Source of the DNA: Flavobacterium johnsoniae | GTDB lineage: Bacteria > Bacteroidota > Bacteroidia > Flavobacteriales > Flavobacteriaceae | Direction of reading: 5' to 3' | Assembly (NCBI RefSeq): GCF_030388325.1 | Contig: NZ_CP103794.1 | Coordinates: forward strand, 4,836,001-4,900,000 | DNA length: 64,000 nt | In this document: positions 17,701 through 26,178 of the stretch, in pieces | Position numbering within the stretch: position 1 is the first letter of the stretch | How the letters are laid out: each line of letters starts with the position of its first letter | Notes under the pieces: model-generated | Told to the model about the DNA's origin: nothing | What the model saw: the letters and a program-made list of their open reading frames with translations, nothing else | Databases searched by the model: none | Program-made: the position numbers and the translations under genes

Positions 17701-17751
17701 AATCTTTCTCCTTTAAAAACAATCACTGGAGGAATCCAATTTAATTTTTAA
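14728..17751 (+). CDS. SusC/RagA-type TonB-dependent outer membrane transporter
   Basis: 1007 residues. After a signal sequence (about residues 1-30) comes a CarboxypepD-regulatory-like domain ([21 protein letters not shown], about 48-125), the plug domain with [21 protein letters not shown] and the RagA signature region [33 protein letters not shown] (cited by its start [13 protein letters not shown]), then a long beta-barrel ending in the aromatic GGIQFNF. It forms the gated channel for an oligomeric ligand, working with the SusD gene 11 bases downstream. The substrate cannot be read from sequence; the following peptidase suggests peptides. Confidence 0.95.
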   Translation: [1007 protein letters not shown]

Positions 17752-17762
17752 TTAACCTAATT

Positions 17763-19172
17763 ATGAAACGTTATTTATCCCATACCATTTTCTCACTGAA
17801 TGTAGCACTTTTTTTTGTTCTTTCAGCAACTGGAATTTTAACAGTATCGTGTGATTCATTTGTAGAAACTGCTTCCCCGCAGTCACAGCTTCCCAGCTCT
17901 GCTGTTTTCGAAAATTATTTGACTGCGAGTGCAGCACTTACCGATATTTATTCAAAAATAAGGGACAGAGGAATGCTCACGGGACAGAGTTCTGGCATTT
18001 CATATCTTCTTGCAAATTATGCTGATGAACTAGATTTTTATGGAACACCAAGTTCATCTGCTTCTTCCTTCTATATAAACGCTTTACTGCCGGGCAACAC
18101 TAATTTGCAGGAATATTGGAGTGTGGCTTATAACCAGATATATGCAGCTAATTCTGTAATAGAAAGGACAAAAGCTTCACTGTCGCTTACGGAGGTACAG
18201 AAAAAACAGCTTTCTGGTGAAGCCTTTTTTATAAGAGCACTTGTGCACTTTTATCTGACTAATCTTTACGGAGACGTTCCCTATATTGTAAGCACTGATT
18301 ATAAAATAAACAGTATGCCTGTTAAAGTGAGCACTAAGGAGGTATATAACCTAGTTATTAATGATCTGAACGCTGCAGCGGATATGCTTGGCTCAGAATA
18401 TATAAAAAATGAGAGAACAAGACCAAACAGATATGCTGTTCTTGCCTTGCAGGCAAGAGTTTACTTATATGATGGAAAATGGGCTGAAGCTGCCAATGCA
18501 TCATCCGCAGTTTTAAATGCCTCAGGGCTTTTTGCGCTCCAGACGGATTTAAAATCGGTTTTTCTAAAAGAATCTAAAGAAACAATATGGCAGTTGCAGT
18601 CTTCTGTAAGTGGCAAAAATACCGATGAAGCAGCCTCTTTTATTTTTTTCACCGTCCCGCCTTCTTCTGCAGCACTGAATTCTGCAATCATCAATTCTTT
18701 TACTTCTGTTGATAAGAGAAAAAATTCATGGACAGGATCACTGTCCAGCGGTGCCTCGACATGGTACTATCCATTTAAATATAAAGAATTCTATAATACT
18801 TCTGTTTCAAAAGAATACCCTATAATGTTAAGGCTTTCGGAACAATATTTAGTCAGGGCTGAAGCAAGAGCTCAGCAGGGCGATATCATTGGAAGTAAAG
18901 AAGACCTTGACCAAATCCGCCAGCGTGCCGGACTTAGTAAAACGACTGCAGTCACAAAACAGGAGATTCTTGATGCCATTTTAGAAGAAAGAAAACTGGA
19001 ACTGTTTTCTGAGTATGGTCATCGTTTCTTTGATTTAAAACGTACCGGTAATTTGGATCAGAAGCTGTCGGGAATTAAGCCTGGCTGGAATACAGCTGAC
19101 AGGCTGTTTCCAATACCTCAGAATGAAATAAACTTAAATTCAAATCTACTTCCTCAGAACACTGGATATTAA
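17763..19172 (+). CDS. SusD/RagB-type nutrient-binding outer membrane lipoprotein
   Basis: 469 residues. N-terminal signal with lipobox TVSC near residue 30. RagB/SusD features are present: AYNQIYAANSVIE, the conserved AFFIRALVHFYLTNLYGDVPY segment, TPR-like helices, and C-terminal EERKLELFSEYGHRFFDLKRTG, which is the family hallmark. It caps the SusC transporter on the cell surface and binds its ligand. It is co-transcribed with the genes on both sides (gaps of 11 and 10 bases). Confidence 0.95.
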   Translation: MKRYLSHTIFSLNVALFFVLSATGILTVSCDSFVETASPQSQLPSSAVFENYLTASAALTDIYSKIRDRGMLTGQSSGISYLLANYADELDFYGTPSSSASSFYINALLPGNTNLQEYWSVAYNQIYAANSVIERTKASLSLTEVQKKQLSGEAFFIRALVHFYLTNLYGDVPYIVSTDYKINSMPVKVSTKEVYNLVINDLNAAADMLGSEYIKNERTRPNRYAVLALQARVYLYDGKWAEAANASSAVLNASGLFALQTDLKSVFLKESKETIWQLQSSVSGKNTDEAASFIFFTVPPSSAALNSAIINSFTSVDKRKNSWTGSLSSGASTWYYPFKYKEFYNTSVSKEYPIMLRLSEQYLVRAEARAQQGDIIGSKEDLDQIRQRAGLSKTTAVTKQEILDAILEERKLELFSEYGHRFFDLKRTGNLDQKLSGIKPGWNTADRLFPIPQNEINLNSNLLPQNTGY

Positions 19173-19182
19173 TAATAGTCAA

Positions 19183-21837
19183 ATGAAATTCTATAATCCA
19201 TTCATATTTACACAAAAGTGTCATCGATACACATTTTTAATGAAACCCTTTTTATTTTTGTTTTTAATTTTGCAATTAGTAGTCTGTCCTCTAAGAGGAC
19301 AGGCGTTGCAAAAAAAAAAGGTAGAGATTGAAAACTATTCTCTGTGGTCGGATATAAGGCTTAATGGAGTAAGTCCAGAAGGGAAATGGGTCAGTTATCT
19401 CTTAGCGTATGACAGCGGGAAGGATACCTTATTTGTAAAAAGCACAACATCAGAAAAGGTATATAATTTTACAGAAATTAATCACTATCAATTTCTAAAA
19501 AAAGAGCGCTTCGTATCCTTGAGTAACGGAGATTTAAATATTCTTAATCTAAAAAATGGAAGTTCTAAAAATATATCTGATGTTAAAAACTATTCTTACT
19601 CAGCTGAAACAGATCAATTAGTGATACTGGTACAGCACGGGAATAATTCAACGCTAAAGATTATAGACTCCAAAGATAATCTTGTAAAAAAAATGGAGTC
19701 GATTTCTTTTTTTCTGTTAAGTCCTGACGGCAGAAAAATTGTCTACGTTTCTAAATCAGAAAATTTATCTTCGCTGGGGATCTTGGAACTAAAATCCGGA
19801 TTTCCTCAAAAAACACTAATTGAAAAAAGCCCAGAAAATTGGGACTATTTTGTATGGAAGCAGTCAATAGCTTTTTCATTTTTAAGGAGATACAATCAAG
19901 ATTCGCAAGCGTCAATTTCTTACTACAATTTTGAAGAAAATGCTCTATTTGTTTTTAACCCCCTATTAGAAAATGCGTTTCCAAAAAACAAATTAATTAC
20001 GAATGATTTTAGATATCCAATTGCAATCTCCAGTGATTTAAAAAGGGTTTTTTTCTGTATAAAACCACTGTCAGATGGCAAAAAAGCTAAAATAAAAACA
20101 GATCCTGAAATTTGGTATACTAAAACTAAACAAATCTATTCCCAGCAGCAGAAATCAGAACCTTTTAGTGACAAGCCCAGTCTTGCAGTATGGTTTCCAT
20201 TGACTGGAAAATTCGAGGTTATATCCTCAGAAGATTTTTCAGATGTTTTACTTACGGGAGACCAGCAGTATGCACTGCTGTCAGATCCTCTCGCTCATGA
20301 GCCCGGATTAGAATATGATGCGCCTAGAGATTTCTATTTAAAGAATCTGACAACTGGAAAACAGGAATTTTTAGTAAAAAACATAAAGGATTTCAGACGT
20401 AGTATCCTACCATCTCCTACTGGTAAATATATTGCCTATTTCTCTGAAGACAACTGGTGGGTTTATAATATATCTAAGAAGAGTCATAAAAATATTACTG
20501 AAAAGATTAATACAGTTTTTTCAGGTCTGGCAGCAAATATGGATTTAAGTTACCCATTCGGTAATCCAGGATGGACTGATGGCGATAGCGAGATCCTTTT
20601 ATATGATCGCTATGACATTTGGGCCGTTAAACCAGATGGGGCATTTAGAAGACTTACAAGCGGACAAAAAAAGCAAATTCAATTCCGTTTCGCATATAAT
20701 TTAGGAGGTAATTTTCGTTTGGACAATTATGACGGGTGTATAAGCAGCACCATAAAAATTAGTAAAGGAGCTATACTTGACGCAGAAGGAAGTGACGTAA
20801 AATCCGGCTATTTTGAATGGAATGAAACCAATAAAGAACAGCCAATTGTATATGAGCCTGCATCTATTAGTCAAATCCATTTTATAAAGGAAACTAATTC
20901 TTACATTTATCAGACACAAGACTTTAACAGGTCACCTTCTTTGGTATATAAAGCCGTAGACAGGACTCCCTACATTTTTTTTGAAAGCAATAAACATCAG
21001 TCAGGATATTATTGGGGGCATTCTGAACATATTGACTACAAAAACTCGAAAGGGAGTTCGCTTCGTGCTGGATTGTATTATCCTGCTTGTTATGATCCAC
21101 AAAAGAAATACCCTATGATTGTTCATATATATGAAAAACAATCGCAAAAAATACATAAATACTACAAACCTACTTTGTTTGAGGCTGCCGGATTTAATCC
21201 AGCTGTGCTATCTCTTGAGGGATATTTTGTATTGTGTCCAGACATTGAATACGAAACTGGAAAGACAGGTGAAAGCGCTCTAGACTGCGTTACAGCAGCT
21301 ACTTCCGCAGTTATTGAAAAAGGCTTGGTCGATCCAGACAAAATCGGACTTATGGGACATTCTTTTGGAGGCTATGAGACTGCATACATTTCAGGTAAGA
21401 CTGATATATTTGCAGCTTCGGTTGCTGGTGCTGCCCCGATAGATCTGAACAGTTTCTACCATGCGATTAACTGGCGTACCGGAAAACCCCATATGATAAA
21501 GTTTAATATTGGACAGTTTAGATTAGGAGTTTCTGCTTATGAAATGCCTCTTACTTATTTAAATAATTCGCCGCTGAACAATGTAGAAAACATCAACAAA
21601 CCGCTTCTTTTTTGGAGTGGAAAAAATGACCAGCAGGTTGACTGGCATCAAAGTATTGAACTTTATCTTGCAATGCATCGTCTTGAGAAAAACAATATAA
21701 TGCTCCTTTATCCAGAAGAAGAACATTCATTTTCGGATCCATACAACCAAAAGGATCTTTCAATTAGAATACTGCAGTGGTTCAATCACTTTCTTAAAAA
21801 TGAAAAGGCGTTTGAATGGATTGAAAATCGTGGATAA
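19183..21837 (+). CDS. Secreted prolyl-oligopeptidase-like serine peptidase (S9)
   Basis: 884 residues. Signal peptide around residues 20-40 (the in-frame Met at 19240 would begin it directly). The N-terminal 550 residues look like a beta-propeller of WD-like blades (LSPDGRKIVYVS, PSPTGKYIAYFS). The C-terminal alpha/beta hydrolase has the nucleophile motif GHSFGGYET (Ser near residue 727), an Asp in GKNDQQVDWHQS and a His in EEEHSFSDP, so the Ser-Asp-His triad is intact. It probably cleaves peptides in the periplasm or at the outer membrane, matching import by the SusC/SusD pair. It is the last gene of the operon. Confidence 0.9.
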   Translation: MKFYNPFIFTQKCHRYTFLMKPFLFLFLILQLVVCPLRGQALQKKKVEIENYSLWSDIRLNGVSPEGKWVSYLLAYDSGKDTLFVKSTTSEKVYNFTEINHYQFLKKERFVSLSNGDLNILNLKNGSSKNISDVKNYSYSAETDQLVILVQHGNNSTLKIIDSKDNLVKKMESISFFLLSPDGRKIVYVSKSENLSSLGILELKSGFPQKTLIEKSPENWDYFVWKQSIAFSFLRRYNQDSQASISYYNFEENALFVFNPLLENAFPKNKLITNDFRYPIAISSDLKRVFFCIKPLSDGKKAKIKTDPEIWYTKTKQIYSQQQKSEPFSDKPSLAVWFPLTGKFEVISSEDFSDVLLTGDQQYALLSDPLAHEPGLEYDAPRDFYLKNLTTGKQEFLVKNIKDFRRSILPSPTGKYIAYFSEDNWWVYNISKKSHKNITEKINTVFSGLAANMDLSYPFGNPGWTDGDSEILLYDRYDIWAVKPDGAFRRLTSGQKKQIQFRFAYNLGGNFRLDNYDGCISSTIKISKGAILDAEGSDVKSGYFEWNETNKEQPIVYEPASISQIHFIKETNSYIYQTQDFNRSPSLVYKAVDRTPYIFFESNKHQSGYYWGHSEHIDYKNSKGSSLRAGLYYPACYDPQKKYPMIVHIYEKQSQKIHKYYKPTLFEAAGFNPAVLSLEGYFVLCPDIEYETGKTGESALDCVTAATSAVIEKGLVDPDKIGLMGHSFGGYETAYISGKTDIFAASVAGAAPIDLNSFYHAINWRTGKPHMIKFNIGQFRLGVSAYEMPLTYLNNSPLNNVENINKPLLFWSGKNDQQVDWHQSIELYLAMHRLEKNNIMLLYPEEEHSFSDPYNQKDLSIRILQWFNHFLKNEKAFEWIENRG

Positions 21838-21847
21838 TAAAATATAC

Positions 21848-21878
21848 AATGCAGTTCATTTAGAACTGCATTGCTTTT
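21848..21878 (+). terminator. Terminator after the S9 peptidase
   Basis: AATGCAGTTC (21848-21857), loop ATTTA, GAACTGCATT (21863-21872), then GCTTTT. It ends the SusC-SusD-peptidase operon and may also serve the convergent DUF6520 gene. Confidence 0.85.
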
Positions 21879-21896
21879 AATGATTGTTTAAATTAA

Positions 21897-22154
21897 TTAT
21901 GGCATATAAAGTGTCTCCCCACAATTATTCGCTTTACCAAAAGCAGTCTGTCCATTTGCTTTACAAATTGGATTATTGCTATTGTCAGAACATTGCACTT
22001 GGACATCACAGACACCTGACAGGCTGTTGATATAACCGTCACGAGGTGCTAATTTCGATGCACTTTGCATAGAGGTGGTGAAGAACGCACCTGAAATTCC
22101 TAATACTACCGCAGCAGTAAAAGGCATGGTCGATTTTAAAAATGTCTTTTTCAT
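21897..22154 (-). CDS. DUF6520-type Cys-rich exported peptide
   Basis: 85 residues from Met at 22154 (MKKTFLKSTMPFTAAVVLGI). Signal-type N-terminus, then a short mature part with four cysteines in GVCDVQVQCSD, PICKANGQ and NNCGETLY, the pattern of the DUF6520 family of Flavobacteria. The role is unknown; the four cysteines suggest two disulfides. It lies 88 bases downstream of a MauE-like redox membrane protein on the same strand, so the pair may be functionally linked (inference). Convergent with the S9 peptidase. Confidence 0.75.
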   Translation of the reverse strand: MKKTFLKSTMPFTAAVVLGISGAFFTTSMQSASKLAPRDGYINSLSGVCDVQVQCSDNSNNPICKANGQTAFGKANNCGETLYMP

Positions 22155-22242
22155 AATAGTTAATATTAAATTAAACATCGATCTACTTTTTTAGCAGGTG
22201 TTGATCTCTTTCCTGCAACCAGCGCTGGTATATTATAATTTA

Positions 22243-23751
22243 CTATTCTTTCAGCTGTTCTTTCAAGATTCCCCTAAAGGAATAGATATCTAGATTATTA
22301 CCGCTGAGAATGTATAGATGCGTATTAGTTGCACGCATATCTTTTATTTTTTGATTATTTTCTGTAAAAAGAGGAAAACTCAGTAGATAAATTCCCTTGT
22401 TAATATCATATACATCAACCACTGATGCTCTCTTCCAAATCTGATCATCCTCATAGCGTCCCGGAACTTTCGAATGTATAAACAACAGGTTTTTAATAGT
22501 GGCTGATAGTGCATTTACAAAAAATGGCGGGGAACTTAAACGGCGCTCAGTATGCTCTTTTAAATCCGAAACTTTTATCATGGCTCTGCTGATCGTATCG
22601 ATTGTATGTCTTCTCTTAAAGTTTCCTTTCTTATCGGAAATTATAAACTCGTTTCGATAATAATAGACGTATATCATTTCATGGAGATCATTGTTATAAA
22701 GCAGCATCCCGTCTGTATCGAAAATACCGTCAATCTGCTTCTGCAAAAGTGCAGGAAAGTATTTCGTATTTGGTTTAAAACTTTCGCTATATATGCCTAA
22801 CTGATGGCCTGAATTGGGACCTGTATTATTTCGTAAGAACAGACTTACACTGTCTATTGGTTCGGCAGCTGTGAAACGTGGAATATCTTTTATTTTACCT
22901 GTTACTTTCCAATCTTTGATATTCCCTTTGTAAACAATTGGAACGGTACCATCTATCAGATAAAAATAGGGTGGCTTCACCTTTGCAAAAATCTTACGAA
23001 AAGGCTCTCCATCATCAATAAATTTAATTCTATGTTCTGCACTCATATTCTGAAGAGTGTCTATGCTTAGTACTCCAAAAGGATCCGTTAAATTCCCCAG
23101 ATAAATTTTACTTCCACTAACGCCTGCAAAATAATACGAGTTAAATTTTAAATCTTTATTATAAACCGCTTTAATAGTCTTTTTAATGTATCGCCGAATA
23201 AATGGATTATTTTTGTGAATGATCTCTTCTGAGCTTAGGAACAAAACAATTACAACACTTATGCTGAAAAACATTATTAGTCCAGCCCTTTTTAACTTGG
23301 ATGCCTTTGTAATATTTGAATTTATTCTTGTTTGATAATCATCATAAAACCGTAGACCAGTTAAAGCGAGAATGATAAAAAAGAAATTAAAAACAAGGTG
23401 AACATTCCAGGACATCTTTTCTAGGATTCCGCCACATGAACATGGCACAAAGGAGCTGAAATGTAGCACTATAAAAATATAAGCAGTAAACATAGTCATC
23501 AGGCATAGCGCTGCATAAAGTCCTGCAAAACGTGACTTAGGAAATAAAAGCATCAACGATATAAGTAACTCTATTAAAGGCACTAAAATAGAAACCCATG
23601 CCGCAAAAACACTTATAAGCGGTGACTGTGCTAGCTGCACCCTAAAAGTTTCAAACTCAAATAATTTATTTACAGCTGCGTACACAAATAGTAGTATAAA
23701 TAAAAAGCTAACGATAGAAACTATATTGTTGTTAATTCTAGAGTTTTCCAT
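22243..23751 (-). CDS. MauE/DoxX-like redox membrane protein with C-terminal beta domain
   Basis: 502 residues from Met at 23751 (an upstream ATG adds 11 polar residues). The first 160 residues are a four-helix MauE/DoxX-type domain, including a VPCSCGG cysteine pair near residue 105 that is typical of MauE-like proteins working in disulfide transfer. A further helix follows (about 165-185), then roughly 320 residues of beta-rich sequence with blade-like repeats that looks like a periplasmic propeller. Direct repeats upstream (23807-23841) suggest regulated expression. The fusion of a redox module to a propeller next to a Cys-rich peptide hints at oxidative maturation of that peptide (inference). 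Confidence 0.75.
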   Translation of the reverse strand: MENSRINNNIVSIVSFLFILLFVYAAVNKLFEFETFRVQLAQSPLISVFAAWVSILVPLIELLISLMLLFPKSRFAGLYAALCLMTMFTAYIFIVLHFSSFVPCSCGGILEKMSWNVHLVFNFFFIILALTGLRFYDDYQTRINSNITKASKLKRAGLIMFFSISVVIVLFLSSEEIIHKNNPFIRRYIKKTIKAVYNKDLKFNSYYFAGVSGSKIYLGNLTDPFGVLSIDTLQNMSAEHRIKFIDDGEPFRKIFAKVKPPYFYLIDGTVPIVYKGNIKDWKVTGKIKDIPRFTAAEPIDSVSLFLRNNTGPNSGHQLGIYSESFKPNTKYFPALLQKQIDGIFDTDGMLLYNNDLHEMIYVYYYRNEFIISDKKGNFKRRHTIDTISRAMIKVSDLKEHTERRLSSPPFFVNALSATIKNLLFIHSKVPGRYEDDQIWKRASVVDVYDINKGIYLLSFPLFTENNQKIKDMRATNTHLYILSGNNLDIYSFRGILKEQLKE

Positions 23752-23781
23752 GTCTTCGGCAAATTTTATTTTAATATAAAA

Positions 23782-23841
23782 CAAATGTAAATCAGCAAAT
23801 TGAAAGAAAAAACATCAAAAACAAACCAAAAAACATCAAAA
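23782..23841 (-). promoter_or_regulatory. Promoter and two direct repeats upstream of the MauE-like gene
   Basis: The minus strand has TACATTTG (23789-23782), a match to TAnnTTTG, about 30 bases before the ATG. Upstream are two identical copies of AAAAAACATCAAAA at 23807-23820 and 23828-23841, starts 21 bases apart (two helical turns), a typical arrangement for an activator. Confidence 0.5.
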
Positions 23842-23877
23842 CTATACCAGTTTCATTTTTAACTCTTAAATAATAAA

Positions 23878-23914
23878 AAAATGCTCTACAGATTAAAAAT
23901 CCATAAAGCATTTT
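23878..23914 (-). terminator. Terminator of the gene at 23938
   Basis: AAAATGCT (23878-23885) and AGCATTTT (23907-23914) form the stem; on the minus strand it runs into a seven-T tract. It lies 24 bases after the stop of the 96-residue protein. Confidence 0.7.
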
Positions 23915-23937
23915 CGAGTTTTTTCAGTTTCTCCTAT

Positions 23938-24228
23938 TTATACCTTACCGTCTTCGATAAAAGTCAAAAGCTTTTGATTGAGTTCGACAAGGCCAGCCTT
24001 TTGAAGGCATTCCTGCGAGATGTTTTTTAGTTCGGTAATTTCGTCCTGTGCTATGCTTCCCATGAGACTACCTTCATCCTTTTCCAGCAGCAATCCCCTT
24101 TCTATAAAGTGGGATAAAAGCAGTACATTTTTGCGTGAAATTTTCAAATCAATCTTCACCGGCTCACTCATTCCAGGGATGCTCAATACAGTATCAAACA
24201 CCTTGGCTGCATAATTCTTTGCACTCAT
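23938..24228 (-). CDS. Hypothetical small protein divergent from mob genes
   Basis: 96 residues, no signal or membrane helices, helical with an acidic C-terminal half (SIAQDEITELKNISQECLQKAGL). No family recognised. It is divergent from the mobilisation genes across the candidate oriT and has its own terminator; this placement suggests a role in mobilisation control, without other support. Confidence 0.55.
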   Translation of the reverse strand: MSAKNYAAKVFDTVLSIPGMSEPVKIDLKISRKNVLLLSHFIERGLLLEKDEGSLMGSIAQDEITELKNISQECLQKAGLVELNQKLLTFIEDGKV

Positions 24229-24273
24229 AATTTCAGCATTTTTAAATTAATAAATCAAAGCCTAAAGTTAGCA

Positions 24274-24412
24274 ATGATGCATCAAAGCATCATAAGCAAA
24301 ATTTACCTATGATGGGATGCATTGGATTTTCCTGCATAAATTCGTCTGAGTATTTGAAAGAAGTCTGAGTTTTTTATTCAGGCTCAGAAAGATTGCCACG
24401 TTCCTGCAATCT
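24274..24412. other. Candidate oriT region
   Basis: Gene-free spacer upstream of the mobilisation genes with clustered inverted repeats: ATGATGC-N6-GCATCAT (24274-24293) and AGATTGC-N9-GCAATCT (24390-24412). Between them, TCTGAG occurs twice as a direct repeat and once inverted as CTCAGA (24385-24389 region). Relaxase-bearing elements of this type usually carry oriT just upstream of the mob genes. The nick site itself cannot be read. Confidence 0.45.
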
Positions 24413-24516
24413 GCAAGATGTCCGGTTGTATCACAATCGATATTTTGCTGCCTCTCTGCTCGGAACTCGCTGGCAGTGAAAACTGGAAGTTTTGTAATGT
24501 CAAATGAAAAGGAAAA

Positions 24517-24912
24517 ATGATGAAAGACGAGAAAAAAAACAGAAACAGATGGCTCCATCTCAGGCTCAGTGAGCAGGAATATAAGATCCTTCAGAAATAT
24601 TTTGCAGAGTCTCTGTGCCCAAAACTGAGTGATTTTGCCCGAAAAAATCTGCTTCAAAAACCTGTTGTTTTAAAATACAGAAACGAATCTCTTGATGATT
24701 TAATATCCGAATTAACAAGGCTCAGAACAGATCTGAATCCCATTGGAAACAATTTTAATCAGGCAGTGAAAAAACTGCACTCGCTTTCACAGACTTCTGA
24801 TTTCAAAATGTGGATTCTGGGTTTTGAAACAGATAAAAAAATACTGTTCAATTCTATTGAAGATATTAGAATGACTATCCGAAATCTTGCTGAAAAATGG
24901 TTGCAGTCATAA
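24517..24912 (+). CDS. MobC-like mobilisation accessory protein
   Basis: 131 residues. An N-terminal ribbon-helix-helix-like block (NRWLHLRLSEQEYKILQKYF) is followed by the conserved LRTDLNPIGNNFNQAVKKLH segment of relaxosome accessory proteins. It likely binds oriT and helps the relaxase, whose start it overlaps by 16 bases (translational coupling). Start: two ATGs in a row; the first is used here. Confidence 0.88.
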   Translation: MMKDEKKNRNRWLHLRLSEQEYKILQKYFAESLCPKLSDFARKNLLQKPVVLKYRNESLDDLISELTRLRTDLNPIGNNFNQAVKKLHSLSQTSDFKMWILGFETDKKILFNSIEDIRMTIRNLAEKWLQS

Positions 24913-26153
24913 ACACGGGATCATCAGTCAGAAACATCTTCAATTATAATGAAAATAAGATGGAAGCAGGAAAAGCAGAACTCATAGGAGAAGGAAATTA
25001 TCCTGCAGCAGCCTCTGAACTTCACAAAGAATCAAGGCTTAAACTTCTTTTAAAACAGCTGGAATTAAATACAAATGTCAAGCGCGGAAGTGTGCACATA
25101 TCACTAAATTTCGATTCCTCTGAAAGCAATATTTCAAAGAGTAAGCTGATGGAAATTGCACAATCTTATATGGAAAAAATCGGGTTTGGATTTCAGCCGT
25201 ATCTGGTCTACCAGCATCATGATGCGGGACATCCGCACATCCATATAGTGTCTGTAAAAGTGAAGTCCGACGGAAAGAGAATTGACATGCAGAACATAGG
25301 CAGGAACCAGTCTGAAACAGCCCGTAAAGAAATTGAAAAGGCATTCAATCTGGTTCCTGCACTGGGCAGACAACAGGAAAAAATACTAAATATAAAACCT
25401 GCGCAAGGCAGTGTTTTAAAGTATGGAAAAGCTGAAACTAAAAAAGCAATTGCTGCTGTATTAAACGCAGTAATTCCTAATTATAAATATACCACAATAG
25501 GAGAATTAAATGCAGTCTTGAATCTCTACAATGTTACCGCCGTGCAGGGAAGTAAAGATTCAAGAATGTTTCTCCATAAAGGTCTGGCGTACCAGATTCT
25601 GAACGATAAGAGACAGCCTGTGGGTGTTCCCTTAAAAGCCAGCAGCTTTTACATGAAACCTACCCTTGCTTATCTCGAAATAAAATTTGCGGCAAATAAG
25701 ATTGGGAGAAATTCCCATTTAAAGAGAGTAAAAAATGCGGTTGATCTCGCCTTTATACAGAACAGGATAAAGTCAGTTTCTGATCTCGACAGAATTCTTA
25801 TTCGAGATGGAATTAAAACTGCTGAACGAAGAAATGAACAGGAGATCCTTTATGGCTTAACCTACATAGACCATAAAACAAAATGTGTATTTAACGGAAG
25901 CTCTCTAGGAAAAACTTACTCAGCTTCTGGCATAGAAGAACGCTGCGGTGTCAAAGATTTTAACACTGGCAGAAACGCCGTTAAAATTCTTGAGGATAAT
26001 ACATTAAAAAATAAACCATCTCAGTCTTCATTTATTTCTGTTGGCGAGCTGCAGAAAATAATTGATTCGGTGCTCCAGCCCGAGTTTTCTGCTGATTTTG
26101 TTCCCTCTCAGCTGAAAAGAAGAAAGAAACGAAAAAAAGGAAAAGGGCATTAA
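24897..26153 (+). CDS. Relaxase / mobilisation nuclease
   Basis: 418 residues. The N-terminal 200 residues hold the relaxase catalytic fold: VAVINTGSSVRNIFNYNENKM at the very start (with a conserved Tyr/Asn region) and the metal-binding histidine motif HHDAGHPHIHIV (about residues 106-117). It nicks oriT, stays attached to the 5' end and pilots the strand to the recipient. The remaining half is helical with a basic C-terminus (RRKKRKKGK) suited to DNA binding. The class looks like Bacteroidota MobA/BmgA-type proteins rather than F-type. Confidence 0.92.
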   Translation: MVAVINTGSSVRNIFNYNENKMEAGKAELIGEGNYPAAASELHKESRLKLLLKQLELNTNVKRGSVHISLNFDSSESNISKSKLMEIAQSYMEKIGFGFQPYLVYQHHDAGHPHIHIVSVKVKSDGKRIDMQNIGRNQSETARKEIEKAFNLVPALGRQQEKILNIKPAQGSVLKYGKAETKKAIAAVLNAVIPNYKYTTIGELNAVLNLYNVTAVQGSKDSRMFLHKGLAYQILNDKRQPVGVPLKASSFYMKPTLAYLEIKFAANKIGRNSHLKRVKNAVDLAFIQNRIKSVSDLDRILIRDGIKTAERRNEQEILYGLTYIDHKTKCVFNGSSLGKTYSASGIEERCGVKDFNTGRNAVKILEDNTLKNKPSQSSFISVGELQKIIDSVLQPEFSADFVPSQLKRRKKRKKGKGH

Positions 26154-26178
26154 GATTACTAACTAAAAAACTAAGACT

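Noticed and set aside
24307..24657. 116-residue minus-strand frame across the oriT candidate and mobC start
   Set aside because: Overlaps the start of the MobC-like gene on the other strand and has no domain; the region is better explained by inverted repeats.
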